From assembly GCF_000765805.2 (NCBI RefSeq), contig NZ_JRPD02000003.1, forward strand, positions 62,001-126,000: a stretch of 64,000 nucleotides of DNA, read 5' to 3'. Positions within the stretch are counted from its first letter, which is position 1. Each line of letters begins with the position of its first letter. The notes beneath the pieces were generated by a model. The model was not told the DNA's origin and ran no database searches. It saw nothing but the letters and a program-made list of their open reading frames with translations. The position numbers and the translations under genes were made by a program. This stretch comes from Helicobacter muridarum (lineage in GTDB: Bacteria; Campylobacterota; Campylobacteria; Campylobacterales; Helicobacteraceae). Shown here piece after piece: positions 17,888 through 26,809 of this stretch.

Positions 17888-19588
17888 TTATGTGGCTATG
17901 GATATAAAGCCCATTTTTTTACCTACACCAAAATCTCCATTTTGCTCCTTTTTTATTTCTTCATAGAAGTCATTATATGAAAAAATAGAATCTTTCCTCA
18001 CAGCTACCTTATAGCATGTATTTTCTACTATAATTTTTATTTGTCCTCCGCTTAAATCAAATTCAGAAAGTTTTTGGCATATTTCTTTACGTTCTTGAGA
18101 GAATTGCGCATTCTTAGGCAAATGAAGCTCCCATATCATTGTTCTTTGTGTTTTATTTGGTCTTTGAAAGCGAATCTTGTAATGAAATCTCCTAGAAAAT
18201 GCAGAATCTAGGCTATCAACAAAATTTGTAGTAGCAATTAGAATGCCTCTAAATTTTTCTATCTGTTCCAAGAATATATTTTGCATTTGATGATACATTC
18301 TACCAGCCCCATTGCCAATTTCCCCTCTTGATGAAAGTAGCTGATCTGCCTCATCAAGTAGCAATATTGGTTTGTCTTTGATCCTGTCTGTAATTTGCCT
18401 ATATTCATCAAATATCTTGCGGACGTTTTTTTCGCTTTCTCCTACATACATAGATAAAATCTTAGAGCAATCAAGGCTTAAAATTTTTTGGTTTAGATCT
18501 TTTGCTAGTGCATATGCGCTACTAGTTTTACCTGTGCCACTGTCACCATATAATAATATTTTAGAATCTATTATGTCATGTTCTTTTATGCCCCATAGTT
18601 TTAGTTTTTTATGCACGTTTTGGTTTAGATGTTGTAATAAAATCTTAAATCTTTGCTTTAGATTCTCATCTAGTATTATGAAGTCTAATCCTTTCTTGGG
18701 CTCTATATAGTCAAATATTTCGCTTTTGTCTACTTCATCTTGTAGATTGATTTTGTGGTTATTTTTCTCAAATATTAGTGCATTAAGGATACTGTGTGGT
18801 ATAAATGCTTCTTGCTCCATAAAGCTAAATTCTCCAAATGATTCCGAGAAGGCAACAAAACCTTGCTTTACTAGCTTAGATCTATGTGATAGGAGTTGTT
18901 GAATAGTGATTTTTTCTTCTTCTGAATTTCCTAGTAGGATAATTTCTTTTATTGCTAGTCCATATAGACCATTATATTGTGCTTGGGCTAATAATAAGAA
19001 TATAAGCTTTTCATATTTATTGAAATGATATTTTTCAAAACATCTCAATATTTTTAGCTTTTTGGTATTTTTTGTTAGATTATTATTAATTATGCTTTCA
19101 AGCTTTATAATATAGCTATTGCATGCCCTTAGTAAAGAATCATTGGTGCTTAAGGCTGGCATATTATTGCATTGCAATATACACTCAAGTTTATTCCATT
19201 CATCTTGAAGATATTCAAGGGCATTTCTATAGTTTTTTGCCTTAATATGACTTCGTAAAATCTGCCCATTTTCAAGTAAGCATAAAAATGTCGAACTAAG
19301 TGAAATATTGGCATTACGAAGCTCTAATGTGCTATCAACATCAGCACCACTAATCCAGCCCAATTCACCCAAATGTTTAATTTCTTTAAGATATGGCAAA
19401 ATCTCAAATTCCCTAGCAGAGTAGAGATTTTCTAAAAATGCTGAGACCTCTATGTAATTTTCTCCTTTGAAAAAACAATAAACCATCTCTCTAAGCAATA
19501 CTGCCTCATGTTTGGAGCAATTTAGGAGAGGAAATAAATTAGTATTTTCTATGTCTTCGTTAGTAAAGAAATCAATGAGAAATTCCAC
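17888..19588 (-). CDS. AAA-family ATPase with uncharacterised N-terminal region
   Basis: 566 residues. The C-terminal 240 residues are a classic AAA module: Walker A 'GDSGTGKT' (348-355), Walker B 'LLLDEAD' (409-415), sensor 1 'ATTN' (452-455) and arginine fingers 'SRRF' (465-468). The first 300 residues are helical, contain no catalytic motif I know, and probably bind substrate or partners. I use the GTG start at 19588, preceded by GGGGACCT. Single AAA modules of this layout usually form hexamers that remodel proteins. The only neighbour on the transcript is the META lipoprotein. Confidence 0.8.
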   Translation of the reverse strand: MEFLIDFFTNEDIENTNLFPLLNCSKHEAVLLREMVYCFFKGENYIEVSAFLENLYSAREFEILPYLKEIKHLGELGWISGADVDSTLELRNANISLSSTFLCLLENGQILRSHIKAKNYRNALEYLQDEWNKLECILQCNNMPALSTNDSLLRACNSYIIKLESIINNNLTKNTKKLKILRCFEKYHFNKYEKLIFLLLAQAQYNGLYGLAIKEIILLGNSEEEKITIQQLLSHRSKLVKQGFVAFSESFGEFSFMEQEAFIPHSILNALIFEKNNHKINLQDEVDKSEIFDYIEPKKGLDFIILDENLKQRFKILLQHLNQNVHKKLKLWGIKEHDIIDSKILLYGDSGTGKTSSAYALAKDLNQKILSLDCSKILSMYVGESEKNVRKIFDEYRQITDRIKDKPILLLDEADQLLSSRGEIGNGAGRMYHQMQNIFLEQIEKFRGILIATTNFVDSLDSAFSRRFHYKIRFQRPNKTQRTMIWELHLPKNAQFSQERKEICQKLSEFDLSGGQIKIIVENTCYKVAVRKDSIFSYNDFYEEIKKEQNGDFGVGKKMGFISIAT

Positions 19589-19756
19589 CTAGGTCCCCTA
19601 ATAAAGTAACAATAGTTAATTATATCGTTTTTATCTTATGATTTTACTTAATATGTATTTTAATTACGATATAGCTTTATTTGTGTTTATGGCGTTTTGT
19701 GGTAGAATTTAAAATTATCGTCTTTCTTTCAAATTTTAACATAAAGGGGGGATTTT

Positions 19757-20557
19757 ATGCAACAGGCAAAAAAAATTACAATCAATGACATCAAAGAAAA
19801 AAAAGCAAAATCAGAAAAAATTGTCTCAATTACAGCCTATGATGCTCTTATGTCATCTATATTTGATGGAGAGGTTGATATTATTTTAGTCGGCGATAGC
19901 CTAAAAATGAGTTTTGGCGGTGATAATGAAACGCTTGGTGCTACAATGGAAGAAATGCTATACCATACAAAGGCTGTTTGCAATGGTGTGAATATATCTT
20001 TTGTTATTGCTGATATGCCTTTTGGCAGTTATGCAACTAAGGAAATAGCTTTGAAAAACGCTTTGCGATTTTATAAAGAGACTAGGGCAGATGCGATTAA
20101 AGTTGAAGTGGGTTTAGACAAGATTGAAATTGTCAAAGCATTATGTAATGAGGGGATAGCAGTAATGGCGCATATTGGTCTTATGCCACAGTATGCGCGC
20201 TTTGAGGGTGGATTCAAGATAAAGGGTAAAGATGCTACTCAAGCGGAGATTTTAATAGAAACTGCAAAGCAATTACAAGTAGCTGGTGCATTTGGAATCT
20301 TATGCGAGGGAATCAAAACAGACATAGCAAAGCGCATCACAGAATCTATTGATATTCCTACTATTGGTATAGGTGCTGGAAAGTATTGCGATGGGCAGAT
20401 TCTAGTATGGAGTGATGCTTTTGGGTTTTTTGATAGATTTAAGCCTAAGTTTGTAAAGAGATATTGTAATGGTAAGGAGATGTTGCAATATGCTATTAGG
20501 GAATATGCAGATGATATAAGATTAGGTAGATTTCCTAGCGAAAAAGAAAGCTATTGA
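19757..20557 (+). CDS. panB: 3-methyl-2-oxobutanoate hydroxymethyltransferase
   Basis: 266 residues, full length. Signature blocks are 'ITAYDALMSSIFD' and 'ILVGDSLKMS' (metal and substrate binding), 'AHIGLMPQ', and 'PTIGIGAGKYCDGQILV'. The enzyme uses 5,10-methylene-THF to turn ketoisovalerate into ketopantoate, the first step to pantothenate and CoA. A strong AAAGGGGGG site precedes the ATG. No other pan gene is in the window, so it is transcribed alone. Confidence 0.97.
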   Translation: MQQAKKITINDIKEKKAKSEKIVSITAYDALMSSIFDGEVDIILVGDSLKMSFGGDNETLGATMEEMLYHTKAVCNGVNISFVIADMPFGSYATKEIALKNALRFYKETRADAIKVEVGLDKIEIVKALCNEGIAVMAHIGLMPQYARFEGGFKIKGKDATQAEILIETAKQLQVAGAFGILCEGIKTDIAKRITESIDIPTIGIGAGKYCDGQILVWSDAFGFFDRFKPKFVKRYCNGKEMLQYAIREYADDIRLGRFPSEKESY

Positions 20558-20747
20558 TTGTTTGGTTTAAGATATAGTATTTTATTGTTTTAGATTTAAG
20601 CATAGTGTTGTGTATTTCGTAATTTAAAGTCAATTTTATTATTGTAGAATAGTAATTATAGAGTCTAAAATTATGTAAATTAAGATATTTTATTCGCAAA
20701 TATCCAACATGAATATATGTTCTTGTTTGGTAAGTAAGCAATTTAAA

Positions 20748-21332
20748 TTAAAATATTGTAAATATGACATGCAAGCTTTTTTCAATTCGTAAAAGATTAT
20801 TTTGATTATTTGGGAAAAAACTCCAGCGATATGTGATATTCATATTAAATGGTAGGAATTTTATAAATCCTATTCCAATTTCCATATAATTTCCTCTTAT
20901 GCTACTAGACATAGAATCTTTATATGCAAATACCAATCCAGCTCCAATTATTCCAGATATTGGTTGTGGGATATTCCTAAAAGCATTGCTAGTGCTGTAT
21001 GGAAAATGAAATTGTAGCTCTGCTCCTACATTATGCTTTTGCAATGAATCTTGTATGAAATCATATTTGATTCTAAAGCCCATATCAAAGACATGATCAA
21101 TCCTTTTAAATAAACCATAGAAGCTAGATAAGTAATTCCATCCAATGCTAGCACCAATACTATATCCTGTATGACCATTATTAGATAAATTACTATGGCT
21201 TCCTATATGAAGTGATACAACTTGTAGCGGACCACCACCTAACATACGCCAATCGTAATTGCCGCCATAATTCTTGGCTACAGTAAATACTGAATTTGCA
21301 ATGCATAAACAAAGTATTATTATTCTTAACAT
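20748..21332 (-). CDS. Small outer membrane beta-barrel protein
   Basis: 194 residues. A signal peptide ('MLRIIILCLCIANSVFTVA') is followed by an amphipathic, aromatic-rich sequence with regularly spaced glycine turns, ending 'LHVIFTIF' with a terminal Phe. It looks like an eight-stranded barrel of the Helicobacter type but I cannot name a family with certainty. Divergently arranged with the PPOX gene, sharing about 70 bases of upstream DNA. Function unknown. Confidence 0.65.
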   Translation of the reverse strand: MLRIIILCLCIANSVFTVAKNYGGNYDWRMLGGGPLQVVSLHIGSHSNLSNNGHTGYSIGASIGWNYLSSFYGLFKRIDHVFDMGFRIKYDFIQDSLQKHNVGAELQFHFPYSTSNAFRNIPQPISGIIGAGLVFAYKDSMSSSIRGNYMEIGIGFIKFLPFNMNITYRWSFFPNNQNNLLRIEKSLHVIFTIF

Positions 21333-21400
21333 CTTTACCTTATAATATTAAGCTTTTAAAATAATTATTATATTAACAAAAAACTATTTAAGGATCATTT

Positions 21401-21805
21401 ATGTATAAAGATTCAGAATTTCACGAGGTTGCTAGTTTCTTAGAACAAAACAATATTCAGATATTAAGCACTTCTTTTAATAATAACCCAATATCAAGAC
21501 CAGTTGGTAGCGTAATTATTGTAGATAATAAAATTTGGTATTGCGTAGGCAATGATAAGCTGATGTTCTCTCAATTGCAAGATAATCCACGAATTTGCAT
21601 TTGCGTTTGTGCAAATGACTTTAGTTGGATAAGAATAATGGCAGATGCAGTATTTAATAATGATATAGCAGTCAAAAAGATATTCATTAGCAAAGGAAAT
21701 ACAAGATTTAGTGATCCAGATGATGATATGATGAGTATATTTTATTTGTCTAATGTTTATGCTGAAATCCATAGGCAAGGTAATAGAAAAATATTTCGCT
21801 TTTAA
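21401..21805 (+). CDS. Pyridoxamine 5'-phosphate oxidase-like (PPOX) protein
   Basis: 134 residues with the split-barrel flavin-binding pattern: 'NNIQILSTSFNNNPISRPVG' start, 'IWYCVGNDKLMFSQLQDNPR' and 'ICVCANDFSWIRIMADAVF'. Such small proteins bind FMN or F420-like cofactors or haem and have diverse roles. It is 75 bases upstream of the chemoreceptor, with a possible separate promoter (TAGAAT at 21825) between. The substrate is not evident. Confidence 0.75.
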   Translation: MYKDSEFHEVASFLEQNNIQILSTSFNNNPISRPVGSVIIVDNKIWYCVGNDKLMFSQLQDNPRICICVCANDFSWIRIMADAVFNNDIAVKKIFISKGNTRFSDPDDDMMSIFYLSNVYAEIHRQGNRKIFRF

Positions 21806-21880
21806 ATAAGAAACATTCTCACTATAGAATAAAATATTTTACGTATATTGTTATGTAAATCTTAAATTAAGGAGTAGATA

Positions 21881-23524
21881 ATGGGTGGGCAAAAATTAAG
21901 CGTTAATTTAATCTTGATTTTGAGTTTTGGAATCTTATTGTTTTTTTTGTGTATTGTTGTTGCTCTAAGTTTATATCGTGCAAGCAATGTTGCAAATATC
22001 CTATATCAAATTAATGATGTAAATTTAGTTAAACAACGATATGCAATTAACTGGAGAGGAAGCGTGCATGATAGATCTATTGATGTTAGAGATGTAGCAT
22101 TGGCTAAAGAATTATCACAGGTTAATCAACTTGAGGGTGATATTAAAAGGCTCAAGGATATATACATGGAAGCCGAAGGTAAAATGAACTCTAATTTTAA
22201 AAGTGCAAATCTCCTAACAAGCCAAGAATCCGCAATCATAAAAGAAATACAGCAGATTAAGGAACAAGCAAACCCACTCATAGAGGAGCTAATTAGAAAT
22301 AAGAAAGCTGGTGCTAGTGAAGATGATGTCAATAATTTAGTAAGAAAGCTAGCTCCATTGTTTACAGCATGGTTATCTAAGATAAACGTGCTTATAGATT
22401 TAGAAGAATCTTTAAGCGACACACTAACAGATAACTTGAGAGAGTCTGTTGAATCGTTTAGCTTTTTATTATTGTTTTTATTATTTGCTAGCTTAGTAAT
22501 TGGTATTTCAGTCATTTTTATAGTAATTAGTAAATTTTCAAAATTACTTGGTGGTGAACCGCATATAACTTCTCAAATTGTATCGGAGATAGCTAGTGGC
22601 AATCTAAGTCATAAAATTAACTATAAACATAAAACAAGCATGTTAGCCTCTGTTGCTGATATGCAAAATAAGCTGCATGATATGATTAGATCTATTATGA
22701 ATTTATCAAATGACATTACAGAATCTACTGATAAGGTTTTATCAAATTCAAATCAAGCTCAAAGTGCTAGTAATGAGCAAAATAAACTAACTCAATCTAT
22801 CGCAAATAGAGTTTATGCTATTAATGAGTCTATTAAGCAAATATCATTATCAGCACAGTTAAGTGAGGAAAATGCCACAAAAAGTGTTGATTTATCTATG
22901 CAGGGCACTGAAGCTATACAGGCCACAGAAAGGGAAATTATTAAGGTTACAGATTTAATTAATACTTCATCACATAATATAAAAGCATTACAACAGCAAT
23001 CCATTGCTATAAGTAATAGTGCCAATCTTATTGCAGAGATTACAGATCAAACCAATCTACTAGCACTAAATGCCGCAATAGAAGCAGCAAGAGCGGGTGA
23101 GCATGGTAGGGGCTTTGCAGTTGTTGCAGATGAAGTTAGAAAGCTTGCTGAAAGGACGGCTCATAGCACAAATGAGATATTCCAGATTATTAGGCTTATA
23201 CAATCAGGCATTACGGAATCTGTGGATTCTATTGAAATTATCATTCCACAGATAGAAAAAGGGCAGAAATTTATTGCAGATTCTGTAAGTATTTTAAATG
23301 AAATACAATCCCAAGCCCGAGATTCTCTAACAAAGGCTCAAGAGGTAAACACTTCCTCCAAACATCAAGAAGATGCGATGCAAGAGATTACAACAAGTTT
23401 GCAAAATATTTCAGATTTGTCGGAGCATACATCGCAGGCTTTAAATAGCACAACTCAAACTATAGAATCTCTTAGTTCAATTTCTAGAACTTTAAAACAA
23501 CATACTAAGCATTTTAAACTATAA
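21881..23524 (+). CDS. Methyl-accepting chemotaxis protein
   Basis: 547 residues. Transmembrane segments at about 8-30 and 190-213 enclose a roughly 160-residue, wholly helical periplasmic region consistent with a four-helix-bundle sensor. A HAMP-like linker follows and then the cytoplasmic signalling hairpin with the invariant tip '[19 protein letters not shown]'. It senses a ligand and controls CheA/CheW and hence flagellar rotation. The C-terminus has no obvious CheR-binding pentapeptide. The ligand cannot be predicted. Confidence 0.93.
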   Translation: MGGQKLSVNLILILSFGILLFFLCIVVALSLYRASNVANILYQINDVNLVKQRYAINWRGSVHDRSIDVRDVALAKELSQVNQLEGDIKRLKDIYMEAEGKMNSNFKSANLLTSQESAIIKEIQQIKEQANPLIEELIRNKKAGASEDDVNNLVRKLAPLFTAWLSKINVLIDLEESLSDTLTDNLRESVESFSFLLLFLLFASLVIGISVIFIVISKFSKLLGGEPHITSQIVSEIASGNLSHKINYKHKTSMLASVADMQNKLHDMIRSIMNLSNDITESTDKVLSNSNQAQSASNEQNKLTQSIANRVYAINESIKQISLSAQLSEENATKSVDLSMQGTEAIQATEREIIKVTDLINTSSHNIKALQQQSIAISNSANLIAEITDQTNLLALNAAIEAARAGEHGRGFAVVADEVRKLAERTAHSTNEIFQIIRLIQSGITESVDSIEIIIPQIEKGQKFIADSVSILNEIQSQARDSLTKAQEVNTSSKHQEDAMQEITTSLQNISDLSEHTSQALNSTTQTIESLSSISRTLKQHTKHFKL

Positions 23525-23560
23525 ACTTTGCTTTAGCATTTTGTAATATGTTTTTATCAA

Positions 23561-23630
23561 CTCCCAAGCAATGAAGCTCTTAACTTCAAAAGGTGGTAGA
23601 TAAATTGCTTGCTCCGCTATTTAGGCACTA
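23561..23630 (-). mobile_element. Partial copy of IS200/IS605-like right end
   Basis: The sequence AAGCAAT...ATTGCTT forms a stem around 'gaagctcttaac..aggtggtagata', matching the hairpin of the longer copies at 24.57, 29.29 and 60.57 kb. Nothing of the upstream coding part is left here. Confidence 0.45.
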
Positions 23631-24119
23631 TAAACATAGCTAAACTAAATTCAATATATTTAATTACACATTTAGTTATACTTTCTGTAATTTCGCTATG
23701 AAAGCAGTATGATATAAAGCAGCAAATACAAATAACTAAGGGCTTTATATGTAATCTATCATCAACGCTTCATCTGTAATCAAGCTTATATTTGCCTTAA
23801 TCCCCAACAAAATCAATAGTAAAAGAAACAAAGATTTAAAAAAGATTCTATAAATATGCAATCGAGTAAAGTAGCATCAAAGCAAAGTTCTAATTGGTAA
23901 TCAAGGCTATCAAATGCTAGATTTATGATAATGCGAATACATTAAAAATGCATTATCACAGAGAGTTATTACTAAGCTACAAACTCAATCAAATAACCAT
24001 TTCCAAATATCGCAACAAATACTTTGCACAATTTAAGTATTATCTATGATGATAAAATATTAAGGTGTTTAAACTAAATGATATTAAATCTTATAAATTT
24101 TTAAGTCATTACCTCTTTG

Positions 24120-24400
24120 TTATATTTGGGGATAAACCCCGAAACATTAGACATGACAAGAAGAGTTGGAATCACAATGATAATCACCCTTGTCATATTG
24201 AGCTTGTGAAACAAGCGAAATATCTCTTTTGTTTGGATTTTGAGATTCTATATTTTAGATTCTTTGGCTAATGAGAACAGGAGATTCTTCAGTCACTTTG
24301 CTCATTTAGAATGACAAGTGTGGGCAAAGCTTAGACATGACGATCTGCTTTTGTCATGTTGAGGAATAAACTTCGAAACATCTCTTTAGATTCTTTTCTT
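24120..24400. repeat. Interspersed GTCATATTGAGC-type repeats
   Basis: Several copies of a loose motif TTGTCATATTGAGC...GAAATATCTC occur here in both orientations (for example 24189-24225 and 24353-24392), with shorter 'AGACATGAC' and 'AGAATGACAAG' pieces. Related copies occur near 16.8, 29.7 and 37.0 kb. Non-coding. Confidence 0.6.
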
Positions 24401-24562
24401 GTAGTATGGACAATAGCATTAAAACTATAAAAGTTTATACATACAATCAAAAATAATTTACAACTATATAAAATACTCTATTGCAAATCATTCAATCCCA
24501 ACAGCTAAAGATAACTAGGTTCTGCTTGTTGGGGTTTAGAGTATTTAAGGAGTATTTATAAA

Positions 24563-25023
24563 AACCTCTAAGCAATTGAAGCTCTTAAAGTTTTAAAGGT
24601 GAGAGATAAATTGCTTTGGCGTTATTTATACGGTTTATGTTCTTTATAATTATCTGCGTATTCTCTTGGGCAAAATTGAAGTCTAATATTTGTTAGAATG
24701 CTTTTTGTCTTTTCCTTAATATGGGCTATCTGTCTACCTTGTTAGGGGGCAATAAAACTCTTTTACTTGTTTTTAGCGGAGCATAGAGTCTTTACTTTTT
24801 GGTTATTTTGTTTGCTGAATTTTCCAGCTTAGCGTAGAAGCTACTTTCGGTCTCTTTGATTAGTATTAGGATACTTAGATTCTAAATTTTGGATTCTAAA
24901 CATTAGATTCCAAACAAAAGCCTTTAGAGTTAGCCAAAGAATAACTAAGGATATATAAGAACGGCTAAAAATATTTAACTTTAGTTTGTTATCCCCACAG
25001 CTTTTAAATAGTGGCGATTTACT
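24563..25023 (-). mobile_element. IS200/IS605-like remnant (tnpB 3' end plus right end)
   Basis: Read on the minus strand, this begins near 'LFKSCGDNKLKLNIFS' (encoded about 24960-25010) and ends with a hairpin AAGCAATT...AATTGCTT at 24570-24617. The same order of blocks recurs at 29.3 and 60.6 kb: coding consensus LKSCGDNKLKLNI, a 'TTAGATTCTAAACA'-like block, a 'GGAGCA(C/T)AGA' block, and the terminal hairpin. TnpB proteins often end in a 'ACGD'-like segment, with the hairpin in the element's right end. All reading frames are broken. Confidence 0.5.
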
Positions 25024-25325
25024 ATTCATATTTTCTTTCATCATGCTCTGTGTTTGTATTTATGGTTATATTTAGCCTTATCTTCATTTCATAGCTTTTA
25101 AGTTTTATGTGAAGATTTATATTCTTATATTTATACTTAGCATGATAAAGTATATAAGATTTTTAATATGAAAATTAGCGCAACATAGCAAAAGAAAATC
25201 TATTTGAAAGGTAGGTATAAGTTTGCTTAGTGAAGCAGTATTTAATTAATTTAGCAAAACCAAATGATTGGCTAAATAAGGCTAAATTAATATTTAGTAA
25301 TGATTTAAAATATAGCGACACTTAA

Positions 25326-25664
25326 TTATCCAAAATTAGCGTCTAATTTCTTCTTGCCTAGTAGATGAAAATGTAAATGTGGGACTTCTTGTCCACTATC
25401 TGGACCTATATTTGTAACTAATCTATATCCGCTTTCTTTAACGCCAGTAACATCCGCAACTTTTAGGATAAATTCACTCATTTTTCCCATAAGCTCCGAA
25501 TCAATGCCATTAAAATCCTTTATCCACTTCTTAGGAATGATTAGCACATGTACTGGTGCTTTTGGTGCTATATCATGAAAAGCTAAGAAATCAGAATCTT
25601 CTAAAACAACCTTAGATGGAATTTCTTTATCTACTATTTTTTCAAAAATTGTCTTTTCCCTCAT
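25326..25664 (-). CDS. HIT-family nucleotide-binding hydrolase
   Basis: 112 residues from the ATG at 25664, chosen because GGAGGA lies 8 bases upstream; the longer frame to 25685 has no site. The histidine triad 'HLHFHLLG' is near the C-terminus and 'PVHVLIIPKKWI' is the usual first strand pair. HIT/HINT proteins hydrolyse adenosine phosphoramidates and related nucleotides. Divergent from pheS, with about 115 bases between starts. Confidence 0.92.
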   Translation of the reverse strand: MREKTIFEKIVDKEIPSKVVLEDSDFLAFHDIAPKAPVHVLIIPKKWIKDFNGIDSELMGKMSEFILKVADVTGVKESGYRLVTNIGPDSGQEVPHLHFHLLGKKKLDANFG

Positions 25665-25780
25665 AATCAACTCCTCCATAATCAATTCCTCGCAATTATA
25701 AATCTATTATCAAGGTTTGTCATTTTATCCAAAAATGTGAGTTTTTAGATAAAATTAGCTCTTTTACAAAAAGGACATCC

Positions 25781-26809
25781 ATGCAACAACAAACATTGCA
25801 ACAACTAATAGCGTTAATAGATGACAAGCTTTATAGTCTGCAATCAATACAAGATTCAGAATCATTAGAGGCTTTTCGGGTTTCAATTATGGGTAAGAAT
25901 GGGCTAATTACACAGGCTTTTAGTGAATTATCTAGCGTTGAGTCAGCTAGAAAGAAAGAATTAGCAACTAAAATCAATCAAGCTAAAAAGAGATTTGATG
26001 AGCAATTTTTAGCTAAAAAACAAGAAATATTCCAATACGAATTAGAAATTCAACTAAAACAAGAAAAAATTGATTCTAGTCTTTTTTATGCTAGAGGATT
26101 CCAAAGCCATGGACATCCCATAGCGCAAATGAGAGACATGATTATTGACTATTTTATAGGGCTTAATTTCTCTTTGCAAGATGGTCCATTTATCGAAGAT
26201 GATTTTCATAATTTTGAGGCGTTAAATATTCCTAAGTTTCACCCCGCTAGGAATATGCAAGATACATTTTACTTTAAAGATTCCATGTTGCTTAGGACAC
26301 ATACCTCTCCTACACAAATTCGCACTATGCAGACTAGCAAACTTCCAATTAGAATGATTTGTGCTGGTCCTACCTTTAGACGCGATTATGATGTAACACA
26401 TTCTCCTATGTTTCATCAATGCGAGGGCTTAGTGGTAGAATCAGGCGATCATATAAGCTTTGCTCACCTTAAATATATCTTGGAGGATTTCGTCAAGCAT
26501 ATATTTGGAGAAGAAGTAAATGTACGTTTTCGCTCCTCTTTCTTTCCTTTCACAGAGCCTAGCGCAGAAGTAGATGTGTCATGTATGTTTTGTGATGGAA
26601 AGGGCTGTAAGGTATGCTCGCATACGGGATATTTGGAGGTTCTAGGTTGCGGTGTTGTAGATAGCAATGTTTTTAAGGCTGTCAAGCTTGATGGCGTTAG
26701 TGGATATGCTTTTGGAATGGGTATTGAAAGATTGGCTATGCTTAAATGGGGTATCAATGATTTACGTAGTTTTTATGAAACAGATTTAAGAATCTTGGAG
26801 CAGTTTTAA
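25781..26809 (+). CDS. pheS: Phenylalanine-tRNA ligase alpha subunit
   Basis: 342 residues, standard length. N-terminal coiled-coil (1-100) for tRNA, then the class II core: motif 2 'FRRDYDVTHSPMFHQCEG' and motif 3 'GMGIERLAML'. The insert with paired cysteines 'CMFCDGKGCKVCSHTG' is common in bacterial PheS and gives the Phe-pocket wall. It charges tRNA-Phe as an alpha2-beta2 tetramer with PheT. The stop overlaps the pheT ATG (TAATG). Confidence 0.98.
   Translation: MQQQTLQQLIALIDDKLYSLQSIQDSESLEAFRVSIMGKNGLITQAFSELSSVESARKKELATKINQAKKRFDEQFLAKKQEIFQYELEIQLKQEKIDSSLFYARGFQSHGHPIAQMRDMIIDYFIGLNFSLQDGPFIEDDFHNFEALNIPKFHPARNMQDTFYFKDSMLLRTHTSPTQIRTMQTSKLPIRMICAGPTFRRDYDVTHSPMFHQCEGLVVESGDHISFAHLKYILEDFVKHIFGEEVNVRFRSSFFPFTEPSAEVDVSCMFCDGKGCKVCSHTGYLEVLGCGVVDSNVFKAVKLDGVSGYAFGMGIERLAMLKWGINDLRSFYETDLRILEQF

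Larger units (their letters stand above)
23525..25325. other. 1.8-kb non-coding stretch with IS and repeat remnants
   Basis: No intact gene. It contains a partial and a longer copy of the IS605-like remnant (23561-23630, 24563-25023) and GTCAT-type interspersed repeats (24120-24400). A short stop-free stretch near 23935-24035 ('KNALSQRVITKLQTQ') hints at another lost gene. No RNA gene is recognisable. Confidence 0.6.

Noticed and set aside
24841-25044. A 67-codon minus-strand frame as an independent gene
   Set aside because: It coincides with the IS605-like remnant; the other copies have stops in the same frame, so it is residual tnpB-like sequence rather than a gene.
23525-25325. Possible CRISPR array because of repeated motifs
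   Set aside because: The repeats are few, unequal in spacing, divergent and occur in both orientations; no regular spacer structure or cas gene exists.
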